From DTPS01 sp049591295 (GTDB taxonomy: Bacteria > Acidobacteriota > UBA4820 > DSQY01): 40,279 bases of DNA. Location: NCBI GenBank assembly GCA_049591295.1, contig JBAWEQ010000019.1, positions 1 to 40,279 on the forward strand, given 5' to 3'. The notes beneath the pieces were generated by a model that was not told the origin of the DNA, ran no database searches, and worked only from the letters and a program-made list of their open reading frames with translations. Below are positions 21,299 through 30,100 of this stretch, in pieces. Each line of letters begins with the position of its first letter. The stretch's first letter is position 1. The translations under genes and the position numbers were made by a program.

Positions 21299-21769
21299 AT
21301 GAATACGGCACAAATCCTCAAGAAGCACGAACTGTTTCAGGGATTGACCACTTCCGAGGCCGAGGTCTTGGCGGGGGCCTCCGATCTGCGCTCGTGCGCC
21401 AAGGAGCACGTGATTTTCGAACACGACGCCAAGGGGACGCACGTGTTCCTTCTGCTGGAGGGCCGGGTCCGGCTCTGGATACCGACGGCCACCGGGGAGT
21501 ACAGCGTGGTTGCCGGCCAAATCGGCGCGGGCGAACTGTTCGGACTCTCGCCGCTTCTGGGCTCGGCCCGCTACACGACCTCAGCCAAGTGCGCCGGACC
21601 TTGCGAGGTCCTGGCCATCGAGGCGGGCGAACTCGGAGGCCTCATGAGGGCCAATCCGGTCTTTGGTCGCGGTTTCCTGGATGCCGCGGCACGGTCCTAT
21701 TTCGCTCGCTACACGGAAAGCCTGCGGCGGCTCCAAAACGTCTTGAACCAGATCGTGTGGCCGGGGTAG
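21299..21769 (+). CDS. Cyclic-nucleotide-binding domain protein without DNA-binding domain
   Basis: This 156-residue protein has a CRP/cNMP-type beta-roll (about residues 10-125: LFQGLT--EAEVLAG, VIFEHDAKGTHVFLLLEGRVRLW, IGAGELFGLSPLL) followed by one helix. The phosphate-binding cassette GELFGLSPLLGSARYTTSA is present but lacks the usual Arg in its E(x)nRxA context, so nucleotide binding is uncertain. There is no helix-turn-helix, so it is not a transcription factor by itself. The ATG at 21299 was chosen for GGGAGG upstream; an in-frame ATG at 21254 is less likely. It leads a run of three PilZ genes. Confidence 0.8.
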   Translation: MNTAQILKKHELFQGLTTSEAEVLAGASDLRSCAKEHVIFEHDAKGTHVFLLLEGRVRLWIPTATGEYSVVAGQIGAGELFGLSPLLGSARYTTSAKCAGPCEVLAIEAGELGGLMRANPVFGRGFLDAAARSYFARYTESLRRLQNVLNQIVWPG

Positions 21770-21783
21770 GTCCGCGCACCGGC

Positions 21784-21821
21784 GGACCATCCCAGCAAGG
21801 CGCTCACATCGTGGATGGTCC
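21784..21821. other. Hairpin after the cNMP-binding gene
   Basis: GGACCATCC (21784-21792) and GGATGGTCC (21813-21821) form a perfect 9-base-pair stem with a 20-base loop, starting 15 bases after the stop codon. There is no T-run. It could be a weak terminator or an RNA processing site. Confidence 0.45.
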
Positions 21822-21887
21822 CGAACTTGCATTCATGCACTCCGGGCGCGACATTATGGCTGCAACATCGGCATGCCAGGGGGACCC

Positions 21888-22244
21888 ATGGGCGGCGACA
21901 TCGTGACGCGAAGGCGCTTTCCGAGAATCGAGGCGCAGGACGCCGTCCATCTGCGCAAGATCGGCCCGGAGGCCATGGAGACCTGCGGGAAGACACGTCA
22001 GATCGGCTTGGGCGGGTGCACTTTTGTCAATCGTGAGCCCATCGGCCGCGGCTCCGCCGTAGATCTCCTGATCTCGATCAAACCGCACAGGGTCATCCAG
22101 GCCGTAGGCCGAGTGGTCTACGAAAAGCCCATCCAGCAAGACCGCTTCGAGGTCGGCGTGGAGTTCCTATCCATCTCTCCCTCCGACCGCGCCGTCCTGG
22201 AGAGCCTCTTTCAGCCCGAGCCGCGTTCGGCACGGGAGGACTGA
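21888..22244 (+). CDS. PilZ domain protein 1
   Basis: This 118-residue single-domain PilZ protein belongs to a family known for binding cyclic di-GMP. The arginine motif is RRFPR (about residues 7-11). The second motif, normally (D/N)xSxxG, reads QIGLGG, missing both the acidic/Asn and the Ser positions, so binding may be altered. The strand pattern VDLLISI..AVGRVVYEK..FEVGVEFLSIS is typical of the barrel. The start is uncertain: ATG at 21888 follows AGGGGGA closely, while ATG 21873 and GTG 21903 are alternatives. It is the first of three separate PilZ genes. Confidence 0.82.
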   Translation: MGGDIVTRRRFPRIEAQDAVHLRKIGPEAMETCGKTRQIGLGGCTFVNREPIGRGSAVDLLISIKPHRVIQAVGRVVYEKPIQQDRFEVGVEFLSISPSDRAVLESLFQPEPRSARED

Positions 22245-22409
22245 AGCCAGACCGGGTGCGAATGCTCTGCCCGCCGGGTCACGCGGGCATATGTTCCATG
22301 TCCTCCAGCAGGCCCATGCGCTACGGGAGAATCCCCTTTTGCGGAGCCTGCCCGTCGGACCCTCCGCCGCCAGCCACGCCGTCCATCACGGGATTGGGGC
22401 TCAGAGGGA

Positions 22410-22425
22410 CTTGCCGATCGGCAAG
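22410..22425. promoter_or_regulatory. Perfect palindrome upstream of PilZ gene 2
   Basis: CTTGCCGATCGGCAAG is a perfect 16-base palindrome. It overlaps a possible -35 (TTGCCG, 22411-22416) that lies 17 bases from TAGAGT (22434-22439), so it is well placed to be a repressor operator for the PilZ gene starting at 22463. Confidence 0.5.
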
Positions 22426-22462
22426 CCTTCGGATAGAGTTGGGGCAGATTCGGAGGCGGGCG

Positions 22463-22804
22463 ATGTCGGAGGAGTTCAAGAAGCAGCGGCGCTACCCCAG
22501 GATCAGGTCCGAGTACCCTGCGCTGGTAAAACGCCTCGACCCGGAGCTGTTCACCGGTCTGGCCACCGCGCGGGTGATGAGCCTGGGCGGGTGCATGGTC
22601 GAGCACGAAGGCCCGCTGGGGGAAGGCACGCCCGTGGAGCTGCGCTTCAGCGTCGCCGGCAGGATCATTTCCGCCCGGGGCATCGTGGCATCGGAGAGGA
22701 AGGCCCAGGGCAACACCTACGAGGTCGGCGTGGAATTTTTCTCGATTCCCCTCCCCGACCTCGAGCTGCTTCAGCAGATCACGCGCACCGCCGACGAGGT
22801 CTGA
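22463..22804 (+). CDS. PilZ domain protein 2
   Basis: This 113-residue single-domain PilZ protein starts at the ATG at 22463 with GGAGG 6 bases upstream. The arginine motif is RRYPR (about residues 9-13). The second motif is VMSLGG, keeping the Ser and Gly but with Val in place of Asp/Asn. It is the closest to canonical of the three copies here. Barrel strands follow (VELRFSVAGRIISARGIVASE, YEVGVEFFSI). A perfect palindrome sits in its promoter region. The partner proteins it controls are not known; stand-alone PilZ proteins often act as adaptors for motility, polysaccharide or transcription machinery. Confidence 0.85.
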   Translation: MSEEFKKQRRYPRIRSEYPALVKRLDPELFTGLATARVMSLGGCMVEHEGPLGEGTPVELRFSVAGRIISARGIVASERKAQGNTYEVGVEFFSIPLPDLELLQQITRTADEV

Positions 22805-22952
22805 TCCCAGAAATCACTCCAACACCTCGGCACCATCCCCCGAAGCACCATCCTGCCTGGCAATGGTATTGCGGCGTCGCGTACTCCCCCTGACCGCCAG
22901 CTGGCGCGAGCCGCCCCCAGCGCCCGCGGGAGCCGAAGCCGTCGCCTTCTGT

Positions 22953-22982
22953 TTGCACGGAAGGCGGCGCAGGAGCTACAAT
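22953..22982 (+). promoter_or_regulatory. Promoter of PilZ gene 3
   Basis: TTGCAC (22953-22958), an 18-base spacer and TACAAT (22977-22982). An inverted repeat (GTCGCCTTC ... GAAGGCGGC) surrounds the -35. The leader is about 20 bases. Confidence 0.6.
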
Positions 22983-23010
22983 CTATCGTCATCAACGGAG
23001 AGGGGCTCGA

Positions 23011-23355
23011 ATGAAGGACGCGATCGAGGAGAAGCGGCACTTTCCGCGGCTCACGCGGGATGTGCGGATCACCGTGAAGAAGCTCCTTCCGGGAGGGCAC
23101 GAGTGGCCCGCCGCGACGCGTGAGCTGGGCCTGGGAGGCCTCAGCTTCATCCACCCGGTTCCCCTGGGTATGGGCACGCCCCTCGAACTGCAAATCCCCG
23201 TCGGCGGAGCGGTAGTGACGGTGCAGGCCCGCGTCGTCTATGAACGGGCGGAAATGGACGGGGTGGAGATCGGCGCCGAATACACGGCTTCGTCCATGGG
23301 GGACCTGGAGCTGCTTCAGCGGCTGTTCGGCCCGCACGCCACGGCCTTCCCCTGA
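23011..23355 (+). CDS. PilZ domain protein 3
   Basis: This 114-residue single-domain PilZ protein starts after a GGAGAGGGG ribosome site. The arginine motif is RHFPR (about residues 9-13). The second motif reads ELGLGG, with Glu for Asp/Asn and Gly for Ser, much as in copy 1. The strands LELQIPVGGAVVTVQARVVYE and VEIGAEYTAS complete the barrel. It has its own promoter. Divergence among the three neighbours suggests old duplication with separate roles. Confidence 0.84.
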   Translation: MKDAIEEKRHFPRLTRDVRITVKKLLPGGHEWPAATRELGLGGLSFIHPVPLGMGTPLELQIPVGGAVVTVQARVVYERAEMDGVEIGAEYTASSMGDLELLQRLFGPHATAFP

Positions 23356-23409
23356 GGCTATCTCCCAGACTGCAAGGCGAAGGGCGGCGAGCGAAGGAAG
23401 GAGGGGGCC

Positions 23410-24249
23410 ATGCCCATCATAACGATTTCGAGAGGATCCCACAGCTTGGGTCACGCGCTGGCCCAAAAGGTGGCCACCGAACTGGGGTATCCCTGCGTGG
23501 ACCGCGAGGTGGTCCAGGAGGCGGCCGAGAGGCTCGGTGTCCCCCAGGAGGTGGTTCGCAAGAGGGTCGATTCCGCTCCCAGCCTATGGGAGAGACTGAC
23601 CTCCGAACGCAAGATGTACGGAGCGGCCATGCAGTCGATCCTGGCCGACCACGCCGTACAGGGGGACTTCGTCTTCAATGGATACGCAGGGCATCTGCTC
23701 TTCAGGGGGCTCCATCCCATTCTCAAGGTCCGGATCGTGGCACCCATGGAAGTGCGGATCCCGCTTGCCATGGAGGCCCAGGGGCTGGACAGGGAAGCGG
23801 CTGCGGCCTATATCGCCAGAATGGATGACGATCGGGCCCGATGGACCCGATTTGTCTACGGCGTGGACTGGCGGGACCCCTCGCTCTACGACGTCGTGTT
23901 GAACGTGGGCCTGGTCTCGGCCGACTCCGCCGCGGCAGCGATCCTCGCCCTGGCTCGGCGCCCTGAATTCTCGGGGCCGGAACCCTCCCCCCAGGCCCGC
24001 GAGAATTTTGCCCTCCAGTCCCGGGTTCGGCTGGCCCTGGCCCTCAACCCCGCGAGCCGGTCGCTGGAGGTGAGTATCCATGCGGAGGGAGGCGCAGTGA
24101 CCATCAGCGGCGACGCCCCCGAAGTCTCCATGATGCCCGACATCGCCGGGTCCTTCGAACGGGAGATCCGCGCTATCGCGCTCGACGTGCCAGGGGTTCG
24201 GGAGGTGCAGCTCCGCTTCCGGCCGAGCCCCATGCCGGCCCTCTACTGA
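23410..24249 (+). CDS. Cytidylate-kinase-like protein with BON-like C-terminal domain
   Basis: This 279-residue protein has an N-terminal region (about 1-185) of the cytidylate-kinase-like family (TISR...LA-KVA-ELGYPCVDREVV at the start; VFNGYAGHLLF; MDDDRARW). The nucleotide loop is degenerate: after TISR it reads GSHSLGHALA, where family members usually have a glycine-rich loop with Gly at the positions here held by His and Leu, so kinase activity is doubtful. Residues about 203-270 look like a BON domain (SRVRLALALNP, LEVSIHAEGGAVTISGDAP, VPGVREVQL). The ATG at 23410 has GGAGGGGG upstream. It probably reads through with the PilZ genes. Confidence 0.75.
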   Translation: MPIITISRGSHSLGHALAQKVATELGYPCVDREVVQEAAERLGVPQEVVRKRVDSAPSLWERLTSERKMYGAAMQSILADHAVQGDFVFNGYAGHLLFRGLHPILKVRIVAPMEVRIPLAMEAQGLDREAAAAYIARMDDDRARWTRFVYGVDWRDPSLYDVVLNVGLVSADSAAAAILALARRPEFSGPEPSPQARENFALQSRVRLALALNPASRSLEVSIHAEGGAVTISGDAPEVSMMPDIAGSFEREIRAIALDVPGVREVQLRFRPSPMPALY

Positions 24250-24343
24250 CGCTTCTCTTGCGCGACCAGGCGCGATCTCCTCCCGGACGGCGACAGACTC
24301 CGTCTAATACGTGGATCGTTGCGCACCAAGAGGGGGAAGGGCG

Positions 24344-25123
24344 ATGGTCTTCGGCTGGCTCCGAAAAAGGCGGCGCTCCCGGCTGGTGGCCGAGCCGTTC
24401 TCGGCGGCATGGGAGTCGGTTCTCGATGGGCGCTGCGCCCTGTGGGGAACCCTCTCCGAATCCGAGCGTTCCAAGCTGCGCGATGATCTCCGCATTCTCA
24501 TGGCGGAGGTGAACTGGGAGCCCTGCGGCGGGCTGGAACTCACCGAGGAAATGCAGGTGCTCGTCGCGGCCCAGGCCTGCCTGCTCACGCTGGGCCACCG
24601 AGTGGACGATCTCCTGGCCGTAAAGACCATTCTCCTCTACCCGTCGAGCTACCGGGCCCCGGACGAAACGATGGACGAAGCGGGAATCGTGACCGAGGAG
24701 ATGGACGACCGGGAGGGTGAGGCCTGGGACCTCGGCACGGTGGTGCTCTCCTGGAAAGATGTCCGAAACGACGCCCGGCGGCTGGACGGCCGGAACCTGG
24801 TCCTCCACGAGTTCGCCCACCAGATAGACCTTCTACACAGACTGGAGTTTCGGGATCCCCCCGCCCGGGGCGGGGCCGCCTTTCGTCGGTGGAACGCGGT
24901 CATGCACCGGGAATTCGACGCGCTTTCCTCGCGGCGCCGCGATCGGGTGTTGGACGTTTACGGGGCCGAGGACGAGGCGGAGTTCTTCGCGGTGGCCACG
25001 GAGGCCTTCTTCGAACGTCCCTCGGACCTGCTCAGGGTTCACCCGGAGCTGTACGAGGCGCTGAGCGCCTACTATCGACAGGACCCGGCACGACGAATTT
25101 TCGGCGGCCCTTCCGGATCGTGA
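24344..25123 (+). CDS. mtfA: MtfA-type zinc metallopeptidase
   Basis: This 259-residue protein belongs to the MtfA (peptidase M90) family. The zinc-binding motif HEFAH lies at residues 155-159, and the third-ligand region EAEFFAVATEAFFERP (about 211-226) follows. Other family segments are VAAQACLLTLG and LLYPSSY. In E. coli MtfA titrates the Mlc repressor and has weak aminopeptidase activity; whether that applies here is unknown. The ATG at 24344 was preferred to the upstream GTG because AGGGGGAAGG precedes it. It lies 94 bases after the CMP-kinase-like gene and 25 before kup, so co-transcription is likely. Confidence 0.9.
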   Translation: MVFGWLRKRRRSRLVAEPFSAAWESVLDGRCALWGTLSESERSKLRDDLRILMAEVNWEPCGGLELTEEMQVLVAAQACLLTLGHRVDDLLAVKTILLYPSSYRAPDETMDEAGIVTEEMDDREGEAWDLGTVVLSWKDVRNDARRLDGRNLVLHEFAHQIDLLHRLEFRDPPARGGAAFRRWNAVMHREFDALSSRRRDRVLDVYGAEDEAEFFAVATEAFFERPSDLLRVHPELYEALSAYYRQDPARRIFGGPSGS

Positions 25124-25148
25124 TAGAATCGGCATCCTACGGAGGCTG

Positions 25149-27113
25149 GTGGGGGAAGTGGCAGGCGGGAGAGAAACCGGGGGCAGACACTCCGCACACG
25201 ACCGCGGACAGAGCTCCGCTCCTCCGGGGGGCGGCCAGGGCAATGGCGGGTGGAGGCATCTGACCTTCCTATCGCTGGCCGCCCTGGGCATCGTATTCGG
25301 CGACATCGGCACCAGCCCGCTCTACGCTCTGCGCGTCTGCTTCGGCCCCGACTACGCCGTGGAGACCACCCCCCAGAACGTCCTGGGGGCTCTCTCGCTC
25401 ATCTTCTGGGCGCTCGTTCTGATCATCTCGGTCAAATACCTGGTCTTCATTCTGAGAGCCGACAACAACGGGGAGGGAGGAATATTGGCCCTCATGGCCC
25501 TGGCCAGGCCCGCTCTGGCGGGAAGCGCGCGCCGCCGCGGCATGGTCCTGGTGACCCTGGGCCTATTCGGGGCGGCACTCCTGTACGGGGACGGCATCAT
25601 CACCCCCGCCATCTCCGTGCTCTCTGCCGTGGAGGGGCTGGAGGTCACACGCCTGCACTTCACCCCCTTCGTCATCCCCATCACCGTCGCCCTCCTCGTG
25701 GGCCTTTTTCTGCTCCAGCGGCGGGGCACCACCGGCGTGGGCGTCCTCTTTGGACCGGTGATGCTGATCTGGTTCATCACCCTTGCCCTCCTGGTGATTC
25801 GGGGCGTGTGGCTGGAACCGTCCGTCCTGGCGGCCGTGAACCCCTATCACGCCCTGCGTTTCTTCGTCGACAACCGCGTGCACGGGTTCCTCATGCTGGG
25901 AGCCGTCTTTCTCGCGGTGACCGGCGGAGAGGCCCTCTACGCCGACATGGGGCACTTCGGGAGGGGACCCATCCGCTTCACCTGGTTCTCGCTGGTTCTG
26001 CCCTCGCTCCTCCTCAACTACTTCGGGCAGGGGGCTCTGCTCATCCTCGACCCCTCGGCGGAGCGCAACCCCTTCTTCCTCCTCGCGCCGAAATGGGCCA
26101 CCCTTCCCCTGGTGTTCCTGGCCACCGCCGCCACCATCATCGCTTCGCAGGCGGTCATCTCCGGCTCTTTCTCCCTCACCCGCCAAGCGGTGCAGCTGGG
26201 ATTCAGCCCACGGCTTCTCATCCGCCACACCTCCTCCGAGGAGATCGGCCAGATCTACGTCCCTGCCGTCAACTGGGTCCTCATGCTCGCCACCATCGCG
26301 CTGGTCCTGGGGTTCCGCAGTTCCGCGAATCTGGCGGCGGCGTACGGCGTGGCCGTGACCACGACCATGGTCATCACCACCCTGCTCTTCTACGTCGTGG
26401 CCCACGAGCAGTGGGGATGGAGGCAGTGGATCGCCGGACCCGCCGCGGCGGGATTCCTCGTTGTGGACCTCTCCTTCTTCGGGGCGAACATCATCAAGGT
26501 GGAGCACGGCGGCTGGTTCCCCCTGCTGGTGGCCGCGCTCGTCTACACGATCATGGCCACCTGGAAGCGGGGCAGGAGCATCCTGGCCCGGCGCCTCCTC
26601 GACGAAAGCCTGCCCATGGAGCTGTTCCTGGAGGACTTGAAGCGGAGGCCGCCCCTCCGGGTGCCGGGCACGGCCGTGTTCATGACGGGCAGCCCCGAGG
26701 GGGTTCCCCCGGCCCTGCTCCACAACCTCAAGCACAACCAGGTTCTCCATGAGAGGGTGGCGCTGGTGACGGTGGTCACGCAGGAGATTCCCCACGTCGC
26801 CCCGAAACAGCGTTTGACGGTCGCCGACCTGGGGTGCGGAATCTATCGCCTGGTGGCCCGCTACGGCTTCATGGAAACGCCCAACATCCCCAAGCTGCTG
26901 GCCGCCGCTCAGGCGCGGGGGCTCCAGTTCGAGATCATGAAGACCACCTTCTTCCTCGGGCGCGAGACGCTCGTGCCCACGGGGCGGCCGGGTATGGCCG
27001 TCTGGCGTGAACACCTCTTCGCCTTCATGTCGCGCAACGCCCAGCGGGCCACCACCTATTTCGATATTCCGGTGAACCGTGTGGTCGAGATGGGAGCCCA
27101 GATAGAACTCTGA
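25149..27113 (+). CDS. kup: Kup-family potassium transporter
   Basis: Kup imports potassium with protons across the inner membrane. The 654-residue protein shows the family signature near the N-terminus (ALGIVFGDIGTSPLYALR, about residues 46-63) and about 12 hydrophobic helices up to about residue 470. GGEGGILALMAL, LYGDGIITPAISVLSA and the later TGGEALYADMGHFG are all diagnostic. The cytoplasmic C-terminal region (about 470-654) is complete. GTG at 25149 is the listed start (GGAGG upstream); GTG 25158 is an alternative, because the first 35 residues are poorly conserved-looking. It converges on the kinase-cyclase gene with one base between stop codons. Confidence 0.93.
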   Translation: MGEVAGGRETGGRHSAHDRGQSSAPPGGGQGNGGWRHLTFLSLAALGIVFGDIGTSPLYALRVCFGPDYAVETTPQNVLGALSLIFWALVLIISVKYLVFILRADNNGEGGILALMALARPALAGSARRRGMVLVTLGLFGAALLYGDGIITPAISVLSAVEGLEVTRLHFTPFVIPITVALLVGLFLLQRRGTTGVGVLFGPVMLIWFITLALLVIRGVWLEPSVLAAVNPYHALRFFVDNRVHGFLMLGAVFLAVTGGEALYADMGHFGRGPIRFTWFSLVLPSLLLNYFGQGALLILDPSAERNPFFLLAPKWATLPLVFLATAATIIASQAVISGSFSLTRQAVQLGFSPRLLIRHTSSEEIGQIYVPAVNWVLMLATIALVLGFRSSANLAAAYGVAVTTTMVITTLLFYVVAHEQWGWRQWIAGPAAAGFLVVDLSFFGANIIKVEHGGWFPLLVAALVYTIMATWKRGRSILARRLLDESLPMELFLEDLKRRPPLRVPGTAVFMTGSPEGVPPALLHNLKHNQVLHERVALVTVVTQEIPHVAPKQRLTVADLGCGIYRLVARYGFMETPNIPKLLAAAQARGLQFEIMKTTFFLGRETLVPTGRPGMAVWREHLFAFMSRNAQRATTYFDIPVNRVVEMGAQIEL

Positions 27114-27114
27114 T

Positions 27115-30100
27115 TCAGCCCATCTCTTCCGGCTCTCCGAGGCAGGCGGCCACGACGTTGCCGAGCGGCGGGCTCGTCTTCGGGATATCCTCCCTCCGAA
27201 GCCCTGCCGCGCCGAGAACGGGTCCCGCGAACTCGCGGACCAGGGCATCTGAGGAGGGGTGGCTCAGGGCCACGCCGAGCAACTCGGCCGCCGCTGCCGC
27301 TTCGCCTCCTGCCGCCTTGAGCCAGGCGAATCCCACCACGGCGCGCAATTGCGGCTGGGCCTCTCCGCTGGCGCGCGCCAGCCGCAACGCCTCCCGCAGC
27401 AAGTCCTCCGCCTCCACGTATGCGCCCCTCTCGACCCGCACAAACCCGAGGTTGAGAAGCGCCTGCAGACCCTCGCTGTGCAGGCCCGTGGCCCGGGCCA
27501 GCGCGAGCGCCTCCTCGAAGAGCGCGTCGGCGCCATCCACATCACCCTGGTGCCTGAGCACCTCGCCCAGCCCGTTCAGGGCCTCGGCCAGACGGTCCCG
27601 ACTGCCCAGTTCGAGAGAGACGGCCCGGCACTCCTCCAGACGCCGCCGGGCCTCCTGATAATCACCGGAGGAGTGGGACAGCCAACCCAGGCGGCTCAGG
27701 ACGGCCAGCTCCTGGGTCCGGTCGCCCGCCTCCCGAGCCAGCATGAGGCTCGCCTCCAGGTGTCCCAATGCATCCCCGTACTCGCCCCGCCTCCAGGCCA
27801 CTTCGCCAAGGCCGAGAAGGGCCTGCCCCTGGGAGGCGCGGTCCTCCACCTCGGCGGCATCCAGGCTCTGCTCGAAACGGCGCTGGGCGCCTTCCACCTC
27901 GCCCAGGCTGAGGGCCACTTGCGCAAGACCGAAGAGGGCCCTGGCCTGCAGCGGCCGATCGACCGCCGTCACCGAGCCGGCCAGAGCTTCCTCAAAATGG
28001 AGGCGGGCTTCGGCGTGCCCGCCCAGATGCCAGAGTGCCTCTCCAAGCCGCAACTCCAGCCGCGCCTTCTGGGGCGTCCCATCGGGGCCCTCGGGCAACA
28101 GCTCCAAGGCGCGCTTCCAGAAACCAGCGGCGTCTCCATACGCGCTCACGCGAACCGCCTGCTCCCCCGCCAGGGCGTAGCACCGGCTTGCCTCCCCGGG
28201 GACACCCGCCAAGTCGAAATGCTCGGCGGCCACCGAGGCGAACTCCGCAAACCGCTCACCCGCCGCGGTTTCCAGCCACCGCGCCACGCCCGCGTGATAG
28301 CCGCGCTTCTGTCGGCCTGGAATGGAGCCGGCCACCACGTCCCGGAACATGTTGCTCGCGAAGAGAAACTCGCGCGTGCCCTCGAAGACCGAGGTCTCCC
28401 GCTCGTGAATCAGCCCCTTGGAAGCCACGGCCCCCAGGGCACTGATCGCATCGGCTGTGATCCCGTCCGCCTCTTCGAGGGCCTGCACGGCCCCCTCCCA
28501 GAAGTGCCGCCCCGCTACCGAGGCCCTTTGCAGAACGATCTTCTCATCGGGCTGGAGCATGTCCAGCCTCACCTGCATGAGCCCCGTGAGCGTCGCGGGG
28601 ACATCGAGCCCCCTCAAGCGGGAGAGGTCGATCCGCCATCGCTGCTCGCCCTTGAGGACTACCTCCTCTTCCAACAGCACCTTCAGCAGTTCTTCGACGT
28701 AGTACGGATTTCCCTCTGCGCGATCCACCACCAGCCGCCGCAGTTCGGAGGGCACCTCCTCGACCTTCTGGAGGATCTCGTCCACGAGGGCCCCGCACTC
28801 CTGCCTCGTGAGCGGCGCCAGATCGATGCGCTGGCGGCCAGGCCAGGCCTCGTCCCAGGCGGGACGGCGTTCGAGGAGTTCCGGCCTCGCCAGGGCCACG
28901 AGGAGCAGGGGCAGGTCCGCGTTCCTGGCCAGCAGATCGTTCAGCACGTCCAGGGAAGGGTCGTCCGCCCAGTGGAGGTCGGCCAGCTCCATCAGGACCG
29001 GATGGCGGTTGCAGGCGTGGCGCAGGAGGCTCCCGATGGTCCGGGTCACGCGCTCTCGGAACTGGCGCCCCTCCGAGCGGGTGGACGGCCCGCGGGAGGG
29101 CTCCTCCGCGGCGGCCCCCAGCAGCTCTGACAGGAAGCGGACGGTCTCGCCGACGGCTTCGGGCTCGGCGATAGCCATCAGGTCCGCCACGCCCCGCTCC
29201 AATTTGGCGCACACCTCCGCAGGACCATCCGGGGCCTGCACGTCAAACCGCACGGCCAGGAGCGTCCTCAAGAGGCTGTAGGGACGCTGGGCCATCTCGC
29301 GGGTGGCCCGGGTGCGGAACAGCCAGACCTCCTTGGGGTCCAGTTCCACCCACTGGGTGAACTCATAGAGAAGGCGGGATTTGCCCATCCCCGGCGCCCC
29401 CAAGACGGTGAGCGCCCGGACCCCTTGCCCTGCCGTAGCCTCCTGAAAAGCACGACGAAGGATGGCCAGCTCGTCGGTCCGTCCGACCATGCGGGTCTCC
29501 ACCCCCTCGATGCCGCGCGAGGCGAGGCGGAAGGGCTTGGGCTTGATCTGCAGGACGAGGTAGGTCCTGAGGGGGTCCCTTCTCTCCCTCAACCGAATGG
29601 AGTCGAAGGGCGCCACCTCCACAACCCCGCGGACGTGGCGATAGGCGTCGTGTCCCAGGACGATGCCGCCCGGGGGAGCGGTCCTCTCCAGCCTGCGCAC
29701 CAGGCTGATGGTCGTCCCCGTGGCCGCGTACGACCCGGGCAGTTCCCTCGGCGTGAGGAGCACTGGGCCCGTAGTCACGGCGGCCTGCATGGGCACCGGG
29801 TCCTCTCCCCAGGCCTGCTCCCGGGTCGCATCCCGGATGGCGATGGCCGCAGTCACGGCCCTTTCGGGATCGTCCTCCCGCGAAATTGCGGCGCCCCACA
29901 AGGCCAGCATGGTATCGTGGGCGCGGGCATCCACCGAGCCCCCCCACTCTGCGACGACCCCCTCCAGACGAATCCAGAAGGCCTCCAGCCGGTCCTCCGC
30001 CCCCTGTGGATCCTCGGCCACGAGCCATTCGGCGAGTTCCGCGATGTTGACGAAGAGGGCGGTGACCTGCTTGGTTTGCTGGCTGGGGGTGATCCCGGAA

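Noticed and set aside
27259..29130. 623-codon plus-strand open frame opposite the kinase mega-gene
   Set aside because: It is a shadow of the TPR/ATPase region, with no domain signature of its own.
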